The notes beneath the pieces are model-generated. The model made no database searches, was not told where the DNA came from, and was given only the letters and a program-made list of their open reading frames with translations. From NCBI GenBank assembly GCA_964439265.1, contig CAYTOA010000019.1:6785-70784 (forward strand): a stretch of 64,000 nucleotides of DNA, written 5' to 3'. Positions 32,705 through 41,150 of this stretch are shown here, piece by piece. This stretch comes from JAGVPT01 sp964439265 (GTDB taxonomy: Bacteria > Bacteroidota > Ignavibacteria > UBA10030 > UBA8401). The translations under genes were made by a program, and so were the position numbers. Position 1 is the stretch's first letter; each line of letters opens with the position of its first letter.

Positions 32705-35700
32705 GAAAGAACGCGCGAATTTCAGCGCTAATGCTATTAAGTGTCTTCCTTCAATCGGGATTCCTCTTTCCAGCCGCACAAACTGTGAAGAGGTATTCCT
32801 GGGGATCGATGCAGGTCATTTCACAAAACCTCACTACAGTGAAGTTAAAGCTGTCGCTGGAGCCGCAGAACTTTGGCACGAAGCCTGCCGTACTTTCTCA
32901 GAGAGTTTTGTATTATGCCCTTTCACCGTCTCAGGAAATCAGACCGAGCGTAACAGGTTTTACTGCCGTTCAGACTTCTTTGAAGAGTATTTATCGTGTG
33001 CAGCGTCTCCCGTCGGGACACGATACAGCGACCATTAAGGAAACGCTTGAACAAATTCCGTCGGAGGAATTGCCGTCTGCTCCCGGCGTTACCGTTGTCG
33101 GCTACGGCTGGTACCGGGGTTATTACGTGGCGCGGATCGAAGTCTCTCCATTCTATAATAATCCGTCGACTCACGCTTCTTCCATCGCGCAATCCATCGA
33201 CCTGCAGCTCACCATGGTGACAACAAAAACCAATCCTCCTCGTGTGCAAGCCAAAATGCGTGACCCCCATTTTGATCGTATTCTTCGGGAGATGATTGTG
33301 AATTTTGATGATGCTGTGCAATACCAGGCGTCGGTCATCAACGATACGACGGGGGGGTGGTTCAACACGTCGTCGAAGTACGTCAAGATGGCTATTCCAA
33401 CTGATGGTATCTACCGGATAACTCAAACGGAGTTGGATTCGATATACCCTGCAATTGCCGACGTAGACCCAAGGACATTTCAGGTCTTTGACCGCGGAAT
33501 GGAAATTCCGATTTTTGTGTCCGGCGACAGCGATGGAGTTTTCAACCCCGGCGATTATCTCGAATTTCCTGCATTGCGAAACTATACAGGAAAGCAGCGG
33601 ATCATAACGACTGCGCTATCACAAGAATATAACGAGTATCTTAACCGCTACACCGATTCAACCGTCCTTTGGCTGACCTGGGGGACGAAGAATGGTATTC
33701 GCCTAACGACAAATCCGGCCAACACAGTAACTTCCGACACGCTGAAGACATACACGGCTTTTATCCATATGGAATTGCAGGGACCGCAAGCCTCAACTCC
33801 CGGTTTGCAGACTTCTGCGACGGACGAATATTCTTCACAAGACTATCGCTGGAACTATTTTGACCTGTGGCCATGGGGTTTTCTGAGCGGTTTAGGCACT
33901 GTAACGAAGTATTTTATCCCCACCAATATTGTCACAAAAGCAGATAGCGTGACCCTCTATGCAAAGATCGCCAGTTGGGGAGCCGATGTTAGTACGGCTG
34001 CACATAAAATTGCAATTCGGATGAACAACGGGGTTGATTTGAACACTGTAACTCTTAACCTAGGAGACCAGAGTGTCTTGAAGGGGCGTGTGCTGGCAGA
34101 CTCTCTAAAATCTTCCAGATATAATTCCGTCGTGCTATACTCGTACCCGACAACTGCGACGACCAATAACATTATTTACGATTGGTTTGAGATCGAATAT
34201 CCGCGGCAGCTCAAAGTGATCGGGGATACGCTCCTTTTTGATTTCAGGACTCTTACCGACAGACATTTTCGTACCATTCAAATTTCCGGCCTGCAATCGC
34301 CGAATTTTCTTCTCTATAGAATAAAACCGACGGCTGAGAGAATACTGCATTATAAGCTCTCCGCTTCGGCGCCGTACACCGTCATGTTCTGTGATACCGT
34401 GGGTTCGCATGAACAGTACATCATCATGGCGCAGACGAACGTATGCACCCCTGTCTTTACGGCGATAAAGAGTTTCGCCGGGCTAAGGTTTAACAATCGC
34501 CAGACCGATTACATCGCCGTCACCCACTCAAAATTTTACCCTGAAGCAGTTCAATACGTTCAGAGTGTGGCAGCATCGAAACATTTGACCGGGCGACTAT
34601 TTAATGTCAGCGACATCTTCGATGAATTCGGGTTCGGCTATCCGACTGCTGAAGCGGTTCAGGCATTTGTCCAGTCGTCGTTCCAATGGACTAGACCGGT
34701 CCCGTCATATCTTGTCCTGCTTGGTGATGCAAGTTACGACTATAAGTTCTATTACAACAGCCTCACCGCGATCAACTATGTTCCTTCAGTAGGATATCCG
34801 GTCAGCGACGTGGCCTATGCTCTTCTTGACACGGTTACGAATCTACCTCAGATGTACGTGGGTCGGATTCCGGTTGACAATGTCGGGGATCTCACCCAAT
34901 ATCTTTCATTCTATAACTCTACTATCACAACTCCAAATGACGATTGGAACAAGCATTATTTATTCTTCTCCGGCGGTGACCCTACGGTTCCAGGGCAAAT
35001 TGATCTCTTGAAATCGGTGAACGACGAAGTGGCGTATTCGGTGGCAGCACCGGCGCCCATCGGCGGCATCATTACAGATTTCTATAAGACAGCGAACCCC
35101 CAATCCAATTTTGGCCCCTATACCCCGCAGCAGGTTTCAGATGCCATATCGACAGGCGGAATTTTCATTTCATACATCGGCCACAGCGGTACTCAAACGT
35201 GGGATAACAGTATCGGCGACCCTCTTCAGTTAAAAAATTCCCGGGGCCGCTACCCGTTGATCACGGATATGGGCTGCTCCACCGGAAAGTTTGCTGAACC
35301 TCAGGTTCAATCGTTCAGTGAACTTTTCATTGTCGGGCCGGCGGCAAGCGCCATCGGGTATATCGGCAACTCTTCATTAGGCTTTGAAAGCATCGCCACC
35401 TCGCTTCCGCCGATCTTCTTTTCGGCAATGCTCAAAGATTCTATCGTTCGCGTAGGAGTCGCCCATTTGACGGCGAAGATCAGGGAGATATCTCAATCCG
35501 GGGGGGGCACGGTGAATCAGATCATGCTGTATAACAATACATTGATTGGCGATCCGACCGTTGATCTGAGAATTCCGTTTGTCCCCAACCTGGCGATCCA
35601 GGAAAACCTCATTTCCTCTCCTTCAGCAGTTTTGACCGACGCACAAGATAGCGTAGCGGTGAATATTGTCTATACGAATTATGGGTCGGTCCCCGGCGAC

Positions 35701-38070
35701 AGCGTGGATGTTCAAATTCAGCATCTGTATCATTCCCAGGTGATTCAATCGTGGCTTTTGCGGAGACCTTTCCCTCTCGTCTATGATACATTGACGATAT
35801 ATATGTCCATAGGCAAAAAGGCCGATGAACATGATATTACAGTTACGATCGACCCTGCAAACAAGATAACAGAGTCAACGAAAAGCGATAATTCAGCAAC
35901 GAAGGCTTTTTTTGTTTCTTCCACAGATTTTAAAATTGTTCAACCGCAACCCATGTCTGTTGCGTCGGTTTCTAATCTTATTCTGTTGAACCCAACCACT
36001 CAAATTTTCGATCCGACCAAACTTGTGACTTTGGAGATTGATACGCTTAGCGATTATTCCACGGCGGTAAAACCGCTGACGTCGAATCTCCCGATGGGTG
36101 TTGTCTCTACTTCATTTTCCCTAGGGTCTCTGCGGAGCTCGAAAAGATATTATTGGCGGGCGAAATTCCAGACGAATGCGGGCAACTGGTCGACCGGAAC
36201 ATTTTATCAGGGAGCCGATCCGGTGAAAGTTATAGGCCAGGTGGATTCGGTTGGATGGCAGGGAAACGCATTTTATCATTCTCTTTTTTCTCAGGGTGCC
36301 GGTTCGAAGATTGAAAACACCTCCATCACTATCCAGGCGATCTCCGGCGGCTATTTAGACGGAGACTTCGGCACGGTTGAGGTCAACGGAGTAAACAAAT
36401 TGCCGAATACATTCACGACCGGTCATTCTATTGTTGTTTTCGACCCGAGCGCCGACACTATCATTAAACAAAGGAGTTTTGATCTGTACGCTAAACCTGC
36501 CCTAGCCGATTCTATCGTTCAATTTCTTGCATCTATTTCGAACGGTGCTATGGTGGTGGCGGTTATTGTCGACGAAGGTTTCAACAACATGACGACGGCC
36601 GTAAGGAATGCATACCATGCTATAGGGAGCGTCTACATCGATTCGGTGAAGTATAGAGACTCATGGGCCATTATCGGAAGGAAAGGTGCAGCGCCCGGTA
36701 GTGTTCAGGAAGCCTGGCATCCCACGACCACCGGAAAAGTGATTCTCGATACTACGATCGTCCAAATCGAGCAGTCGGGAAGCATAGCAACTCCTCCGAT
36801 CGGCCCGGTCAGTCGATGGAACCAACTTTCTCTGAGCAGAGTTGTTCCAGCCGGTACGCGTTTGTCTGTGACGATGCTGGGCATTCGAAACAACGGCCTC
36901 TCCGATACACTCTTTTCTTCGTACGACTCGTCATCTGTGAACCTTCAGAATATCTCTGCGATCCGGTATCCCAGCGCACGGTTGATATTCAATCTTGCAG
37001 CGAACTCGTCGCTGGCATCTCCGTCGATCACGAACTGGAGCATCAACGCACAACTTCCTCCCGAACTGGTGCTCTCGCAAAACACAGCATCGCTGGATAG
37101 ATCGACAGTGCAGGAAGGGGAGCTCATCAATGTCGGAGCGAGCGTCTATAATGTCGGCTCCTCGCCGGCGGACAGCGTATTGATCTCCATCCTGACCGAT
37201 GACAGCGGTCCTAATCGAACGCTGAAAAGCGCCGTCGTGCCGGTGATCAGCGCGCAGGACTCTGCCCGCATCCAGGTGCAGTACGACAGCCGTGGAAGAC
37301 GCGGGAAATTCAATTTCACATTCCAGGCCGACCCCAATAATGCAATCACTGAATATTACAAATCAAATAACTCCGCTGTCATCCCGTACACGGTTGTCGC
37401 CGATACGCTCAGTCCAACCGTTGACGTCACCTTCGACAATATACATGTGTTGAACGGCGATTATGTTCGCGCCGTACCCTTGGTAGTTTTTCAGATTCGC
37501 GATCCAAACGGAGCATCCATCTCGCAGGCGGATACTTCAAACGTCTATATCGAGCTGGACGGCAATCCGGTGTTTTATACGGGGAACGGTGCGATTCAGT
37601 TTGCAGCAGGATCTGCACCGCTTATCGCCCAGGTTCGTTGGACTCCGCAGCTGACAGAAGGTCCGCATAACGTACGATATTTTGCAAAAGACGCCGCAGG
37701 TAATTCTTCGGATACGACACTGCTGTCGGTCAATGTGACGAACACGCTGCAGCTCTCCAATGTCTACAATATTCCAAACCCGTTCGGCGGAGGAACGACA
37801 TTTACGTTCATTCTCGCCGGGACCGACAACCCGCAAAGCGTGCATATAAAAATTTACACCGTCGCCGGGCGTCTGATCCAGGATCTTGATTTTTCCTCAA
37901 AGGTACACATCGGCATCAACGGGTACGAAAACTCGAGCGACAATCTCTATTGGAACGGCAGGGACAAGGACGGGGACGAAATCGCCAACGGCGTCTATTT
38001 CTACAGAGTAGTTATCAGCGGCAACGGGCAGCAGGTTGCGGCCACGCAGAAGCTGGTGAAGATGAGGTAG
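32701..38070 (+). CDS. PorU-type C25 protease/sortase with C-terminal FlgD-like domain
   Basis: A 1789-residue exported protein. It has a signal peptide (MRKNARISALMLLSVFLQSG...PAA) followed by Gln. The C25 (gingipain/PorU) catalytic domain spans about residues 600-1000, with His828 in YIGHSGTQTW and Cys859 in DMGCSTGKF. The gap of 31 residues compares with 33 in gingipain. After it come Ig-like and CARDB-like beta domains, and the last 90 residues are a FlgD-like sorting domain (NIPNPFGGGTTFTF...). PorU of Porphyromonas gingivalis removes T9SS sorting domains and links cargo to A-LPS. This protein is longer than classical PorU and may be a PorU2-like paralogue. I place the start at 32701, coupled to the GT26 gene. 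Confidence 0.88.
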   Translation: MRKNARISALMLLSVFLQSGFLFPAAQTVKRYSWGSMQVISQNLTTVKLKLSLEPQNFGTKPAVLSQRVLYYALSPSQEIRPSVTGFTAVQTSLKSIYRVQRLPSGHDTATIKETLEQIPSEELPSAPGVTVVGYGWYRGYYVARIEVSPFYNNPSTHASSIAQSIDLQLTMVTTKTNPPRVQAKMRDPHFDRILREMIVNFDDAVQYQASVINDTTGGWFNTSSKYVKMAIPTDGIYRITQTELDSIYPAIADVDPRTFQVFDRGMEIPIFVSGDSDGVFNPGDYLEFPALRNYTGKQRIITTALSQEYNEYLNRYTDSTVLWLTWGTKNGIRLTTNPANTVTSDTLKTYTAFIHMELQGPQASTPGLQTSATDEYSSQDYRWNYFDLWPWGFLSGLGTVTKYFIPTNIVTKADSVTLYAKIASWGADVSTAAHKIAIRMNNGVDLNTVTLNLGDQSVLKGRVLADSLKSSRYNSVVLYSYPTTATTNNIIYDWFEIEYPRQLKVIGDTLLFDFRTLTDRHFRTIQISGLQSPNFLLYRIKPTAERILHYKLSASAPYTVMFCDTVGSHEQYIIMAQTNVCTPVFTAIKSFAGLRFNNRQTDYIAVTHSKFYPEAVQYVQSVAASKHLTGRLFNVSDIFDEFGFGYPTAEAVQAFVQSSFQWTRPVPSYLVLLGDASYDYKFYYNSLTAINYVPSVGYPVSDVAYALLDTVTNLPQMYVGRIPVDNVGDLTQYLSFYNSTITTPNDDWNKHYLFFSGGDPTVPGQIDLLKSVNDEVAYSVAAPAPIGGIITDFYKTANPQSNFGPYTPQQVSDAISTGGIFISYIGHSGTQTWDNSIGDPLQLKNSRGRYPLITDMGCSTGKFAEPQVQSFSELFIVGPAASAIGYIGNSSLGFESIATSLPPIFFSAMLKDSIVRVGVAHLTAKIREISQSGGGTVNQIMLYNNTLIGDPTVDLRIPFVPNLAIQENLISSPSAVLTDAQDSVAVNIVYTNYGSVPGDSVDVQIQHLYHSQVIQSWLLRRPFPLVYDTLTIYMSIGKKADEHDITVTIDPANKITESTKSDNSATKAFFVSSTDFKIVQPQPMSVASVSNLILLNPTTQIFDPTKLVTLEIDTLSDYSTAVKPLTSNLPMGVVSTSFSLGSLRSSKRYYWRAKFQTNAGNWSTGTFYQGADPVKVIGQVDSVGWQGNAFYHSLFSQGAGSKIENTSITIQAISGGYLDGDFGTVEVNGVNKLPNTFTTGHSIVVFDPSADTIIKQRSFDLYAKPALADSIVQFLASISNGAMVVAVIVDEGFNNMTTAVRNAYHAIGSVYIDSVKYRDSWAIIGRKGAAPGSVQEAWHPTTTGKVILDTTIVQIEQSGSIATPPIGPVSRWNQLSLSRVVPAGTRLSVTMLGIRNNGLSDTLFSSYDSSSVNLQNISAIRYPSARLIFNLAANSSLASPSITNWSINAQLPPELVLSQNTASLDRSTVQEGELINVGASVYNVGSSPADSVLISILTDDSGPNRTLKSAVVPVISAQDSARIQVQYDSRGRRGKFNFTFQADPNNAITEYYKSNNSAVIPYTVVADTLSPTVDVTFDNIHVLNGDYVRAVPLVVFQIRDPNGASISQADTSNVYIELDGNPVFYTGNGAIQFAAGSAPLIAQVRWTPQLTEGPHNVRYFAKDAAGNSSDTTLLSVNVTNTLQLSNVYNIPNPFGGGTTFTFILAGTDNPQSVHIKIYTVAGRLIQDLDFSSKVHIGINGYENSSDNLYWNGRDKDGDEIANGVYFYRVVISGNGQQVAATQKLVKMR
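35500..35507 (+). repeat. Run of eight G inside the C25 protease gene
   Basis: Eight consecutive G encode part of SGGGT about 75 codons after the catalytic Cys. A one-base slip here would truncate the protein before its sorting domain. Confidence 0.85.
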
Positions 38071-38077
38071 TATGAGA

Positions 38078-38146
38078 TCAGTGGATAGTGAACAGTGAAC
38101 AGTATGCAGTGAAAAGTGAACAGTAAACAGTGAACAGTATGCAGTT
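38078..38146. repeat. GTGAACAGT short-word array
   Basis: Repeats of the word GTGAACAGT with variants (GTAAACAGT, GTATGCAGT, GTGAAAAGT) start just after the stop of the C25 protease gene. The same words recur at 44311-44487, 6 kb away. Confidence 0.85.
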
Positions 38147-38173
38147 TGTAAGAATTGAAACGATGACATTGAT

Positions 38174-38217
38174 TCTTAAAACCTAAAACCTAAGACCTAA
38201 GTCCTAAAACCTAGAAC
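38174..38217. repeat. CCTAAAA short-word array
   Basis: About six copies of a CCTAAAA or CCTAAGA word in tandem lie directly after the GTGAACAGT array. The sequence is noncoding. Confidence 0.8.
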
Positions 38218-38250
38218 TTATTAACAAAGACCCGGACGCCGGACTAACAA

Positions 38251-38604
38251 ATGTACGAGCACACGTCTAAACCCTTATTAAGCCGGTTGCATTTCTTCCG
38301 CCGGATGTTCTACCACTGGCTCTTTGCATCTGCAATCATCGCTGTATCATTAGGTATCGGTATTGCGGGTTACTGTATAACTGAAGGGCTCGCCTTAATA
38401 GATGCACTGCTGAATGCATCCATGATTTTAGGGGGCATGGGCCCGGTGAACGAACTCCATACGCCGGCCGGAAAACTTTTTGCTTCGTTCTATGCCCTTT
38501 ATTCAGGAATGATATTTCTTGTTGTTGCGGGAGTCATGATCGCGCCGGTTGCACACCGGCTGCTTCATTGGATGCGACTTGAAAAGGACCAAAAGCTTCT
38601 GTGA
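38251..38604 (+). CDS. Small membrane protein, channel-like
   Basis: A 117-residue protein with two long hydrophobic helices (about 21-45 and 75-100) and a re-entrant-looking segment between them (ALIDALLNASMILGGMGPVNEL). The layout of helix, pore-like loop and helix recalls two-helix ion channels. The potassium-selectivity signature TVGYG is not present, so I do not assign a channel. No neighbour clarifies its role; it lies between a repeat array and an inverted repeat. Confidence 0.65.
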   Translation: MYEHTSKPLLSRLHFFRRMFYHWLFASAIIAVSLGIGIAGYCITEGLALIDALLNASMILGGMGPVNELHTPAGKLFASFYALYSGMIFLVVAGVMIAPVAHRLLHWMRLEKDQKLL

Positions 38605-38618
38605 CCAACACTGTGTAC

Positions 38619-38699
38619 CTCCGTGATTCTCTGTGCCACTCTGTGTAACAAGAATTTATTTCACAGAGTGACACCGAGAAGGCACAGAGAACCACGGAG
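38619..38699. repeat. CTCCGTG...CACGGAG imperfect inverted repeat
   Basis: The left arm begins CTCCGTGATTCTCTGTGCC at 38619. The right arm ends GGCACAGAGAACCACGGAG at 38699, with inner ACTCTGTG and CACAGAGT pairs. It is an intergenic palindromic repeat between the small membrane protein and chrA. Confidence 0.75.
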
Positions 38700-38730
38700 T
38701 ATTTCTCCATAGTTCTGGAACGATAAATTC

Positions 38731-39930
38731 ATGCAGGCTCAAAAAGACGACAACGGCGCTGCGCCTCAACGGACGAAGAGTGCGCTGAGGGAAGTCGCGT
38801 TTCTGTTTCTGAGACTCGGTACAATTTCTTTCGGCGGACCAGCGGCTCATATAGCGATGATGGAAGACGAGGTCGTGAAGCGGCGGAAATGGATCACGCA
38901 CGAATACTTCCTCGACTTGCTGGGAGCCACGAATATGATTCCCGGGCCGAATTCAACCGAGATGGGGATTCATATCGGTTACGTAAGAGCGGGGTGGAAG
39001 GGACTTATCCTTGCGGGGATCTGCTTTATCCTCCCTGCAGTTGCCATTTCGCTTCTCTTCGCGCATTTCTATTCGTTGTACGGTTCGTTCCCGCAGATCA
39101 ATGGATTTATGTGGGGGATCCGTTCGGCGGTCATTGCGATAATCCTCTCAGCAATAATACGGCTCGGCAAACCGCACGTCAAAAAACCTTTTATGCTTGT
39201 CATCGGCGCGGCAGTGTGCGTGTTGAGTTTTTTAAAAGTTGATGCAATACTGCTCCTTGCCGGCGCGGGCGTTCTCGGGCTTCTATGGGGAAACCGGAAT
39301 CGGTTCATGCAGCATCGTATTCCATTGTTGTTGGTGTTTGCTGTGCCTGCATTTCTTTTCCTTGCTCCATCAAACGTTCCAGTGCCAACGCCAGGTACCC
39401 CTACTCTTTCTGCGCTTGGATTGTTCTTTCTAAAGATCGGGTCCATTCTTTACGGAAGCGGTTACGTTCTGGCAGCGTTCCTTCAAGGCGGACTCGTCGA
39501 TGCGAGGCATTGGCTGACGCAGGCGCAGCTTCTTGACGCGATCGCCGTCGGGCAATTTACGCCGGGTCCTGTCCTCTCGACTGCAACCTTCATTGGGTAT
39601 TTGATTCTTGGATTTCCCGGCGCGGCAGTTTCAACGGTCGGCATTTTTCTCCCGTCGTTCATCTATGTTCTCATCATCAGCCCGTTCGTCCCGAGACTGC
39701 GGAAATCGACGGCGATCGCCGGCTTCCTGGACGGCGTCAACGCCGCCTCGCTCGGATTGATGCTGTCGGTCAGCGTGATGCTCGGCAGCTCGGCACTCGT
39801 GAGCCCCGGTTCGTGGACCATTTTTATCGTTGCGGCATCAGCGATCATGATTTGGAATCTTCATGCAGCCTGGATTGTTGTTGGAGCAGCAATTGTCGGA
39901 TGGCTTTTTCTCATAGCAGGACTAATGTAA
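38731..39930 (+). CDS. chrA: Chromate efflux transporter ChrA
   Basis: A 399-residue inner-membrane transporter of the CHR family that exports chromate, usually as part of oxyanion resistance. Both homologous halves are present: the first with FLRLGTISFGGPAAHIAMMEDE and NMIPGPNSTEMGIHIGY, the second with FLKIGSILYGSGYVLAAFLQ and VGQFTPGPVLSTATFIGY. It is a full-length bidomain form. A cytochrome c gene follows after 13 bases. The physiological substrate may differ if the organism does not meet chromate. Confidence 0.94.
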   Translation: MQAQKDDNGAAPQRTKSALREVAFLFLRLGTISFGGPAAHIAMMEDEVVKRRKWITHEYFLDLLGATNMIPGPNSTEMGIHIGYVRAGWKGLILAGICFILPAVAISLLFAHFYSLYGSFPQINGFMWGIRSAVIAIILSAIIRLGKPHVKKPFMLVIGAAVCVLSFLKVDAILLLAGAGVLGLLWGNRNRFMQHRIPLLLVFAVPAFLFLAPSNVPVPTPGTPTLSALGLFFLKIGSILYGSGYVLAAFLQGGLVDARHWLTQAQLLDAIAVGQFTPGPVLSTATFIGYLILGFPGAAVSTVGIFLPSFIYVLIISPFVPRLRKSTAIAGFLDGVNAASLGLMLSVSVMLGSSALVSPGSWTIFIVAASAIMIWNLHAAWIVVGAAIVGWLFLIAGLM

Positions 39931-39943
39931 GGGAGAGGATGGT

Positions 39944-40501
39944 ATGGATACAAGGAAACTTGTTGGCGCAGCGATATCGTTTTCGCTTCTTGTCGCAGTT
40001 GTTCTTTCTTCAAGAACCGCCTCCGCGGGAGACGGCGCACAGCCTCAGGATCTGAAAACCATTGTCGCTTCTCTTCAGGATTCACTCAAATATATGCAGC
40101 AGCAGCTCGATCAGCTCAGGCAGCAGGTGCCCGGACTGGGAGAATACATGACGACGATCCAACTGCACGCGGCTAAAATATGGTTCGCAGTCAACGCATC
40201 GAATTGGGACCTCGCTTCGTATGAATTGGATGAAATGAGCGAAACGATGGACGGGGCGAGAGCGCTCCATGTGTTCAAAAACGGCCTGGATATCTCCGGC
40301 GTCCTTCAAAGCCTCCAGCAGACTCAGATCCCCTTGATGCGCCAGGCGATTGTTGCGAAAACGAGCGCGGCATTTGCATCCGCGTACGGTGAAACGCTTG
40401 ACGCCTGCAACAGCTGTCACCGGTCGGCCGGCTATGGATTCGTTTCGATCATGCCTCCTACGGCACCCCCCGTGGCCAATCAGCGCTGGGACCCGCAATG
40501 A
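39944..40501 (+). CDS. Periplasmic mono-haem cytochrome c-type protein
   Basis: A 185-residue exported protein with a signal peptide ending TASA at about residue 28. A helical region with QQQLDQLRQQ coiled-coil character follows. Near the C-terminus a single haem c motif CNSCH (about residues 151-155) is followed by RSAGYGF and several Met and Pro residues that could supply an axial ligand. The late haem position and helical fold recall class II cytochromes c. GGGAGAGG precedes the ATG. It may act with the chrA product in chromate or oxygen chemistry, but that is only contextual. Confidence 0.75.
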   Translation: MDTRKLVGAAISFSLLVAVVLSSRTASAGDGAQPQDLKTIVASLQDSLKYMQQQLDQLRQQVPGLGEYMTTIQLHAAKIWFAVNASNWDLASYELDEMSETMDGARALHVFKNGLDISGVLQSLQQTQIPLMRQAIVAKTSAAFASAYGETLDACNSCHRSAGYGFVSIMPPTAPPVANQRWDPQ

Positions 40502-40528
40502 TGAGTGAACTCCGATGAAAGTCCGGTT

Positions 40529-40957
40529 ATGAGATTGTGGTCGCTCCACCCCCGGTACCTCGATGCGAAGGGACTTGTTGCGCTTTGGCGCGAGGGTCTT
40601 TTGGCAAGAAAAGTTCTGCAAGGATCGACAAAAGGATACACACGACATCCGCAGTTAGTGCGGTTCAAGGCGCAACGGAACAGCGTCGAAGCGATTGACC
40701 GGTACTTACGTGCCGTCTTTCATGAGTCAACGAAACGGAACTATTCCTTCGACAAAAGCAAGCTGGGGAAAAAATCACCACGGATAAAAATAAATGTCAC
40801 GCGAGGTCAACTCCTGTATGAACTCGAGCATCTCAGAAAGAAGCTGAAAAAGCGAAACCCCGTACGATTCAAATCTCTCGAATATCTATCATTTCCGAAA
40901 CCTCACCCGCTCTTCAGAGTTGTTCCAGGAAAAATAGAGAAATGGGAAAAACTTTAG
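40529..40957 (+). CDS. Endonuclease V-like pyrimidine dimer DNA glycosylase
   Basis: A 142-residue protein of the bacterial branch of the T4 endonuclease V (Pyr_excise) family, which removes UV-induced pyrimidine dimers. The N-terminal MRLWSLHPRYLDAKGLVALWRE and GYTRHPQLVRFK are the usual family start. I choose the ATG at 40529 over the one at 40505 for this reason. In T4 endonuclease V the nucleophile is Thr2; here residue 2 is Arg, which also disfavours removal of the initiator Met, so the mechanism may differ. It lies 28 bases after the cytochrome gene. Confidence 0.8.
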   Translation: MRLWSLHPRYLDAKGLVALWREGLLARKVLQGSTKGYTRHPQLVRFKAQRNSVEAIDRYLRAVFHESTKRNYSFDKSKLGKKSPRIKINVTRGQLLYELEHLRKKLKKRNPVRFKSLEYLSFPKPHPLFRVVPGKIEKWEKL

Positions 40958-41003
40958 GCTGGATGTTCACGCATTATGTGTCTTTTGCTGATCGTTTATC
41001 GAT

Positions 41004-41089
41004 AAATGTTGATTGTTCAACCATCATTGATCATTGTTGACTGATGATTGTTGATTGACCAATGTTGATTGATCAATGTTGATTGTTCA
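41004..41089. repeat. TGTTGATTGATC short-word array
   Basis: Repeats of TGTTGATT, TTGATCA and TTGACT words run between the endonuclease V-like gene and the PIG-L gene. The array is noncoding and of the same style as the GTGAACAGT and CCTAAAA arrays. Confidence 0.75.
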
Positions 41090-41150
41090 TCGCAAATTGA
41101 TTAAATATATTGATCAAAAATCATCTCTGAAACCCTTTTACCTTTACGAT

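Noticed and set aside
38251..38604. Two-helix potassium channel
   Set aside because: The selectivity filter TVGYG is absent; only the helix-loop-helix layout is shared.
40982..41150. CRISPR-like array in the TGTTGATT region
   Set aside because: The words are 7-12 bases, irregular and without spacers of constant length, so it is a simple short-word array.
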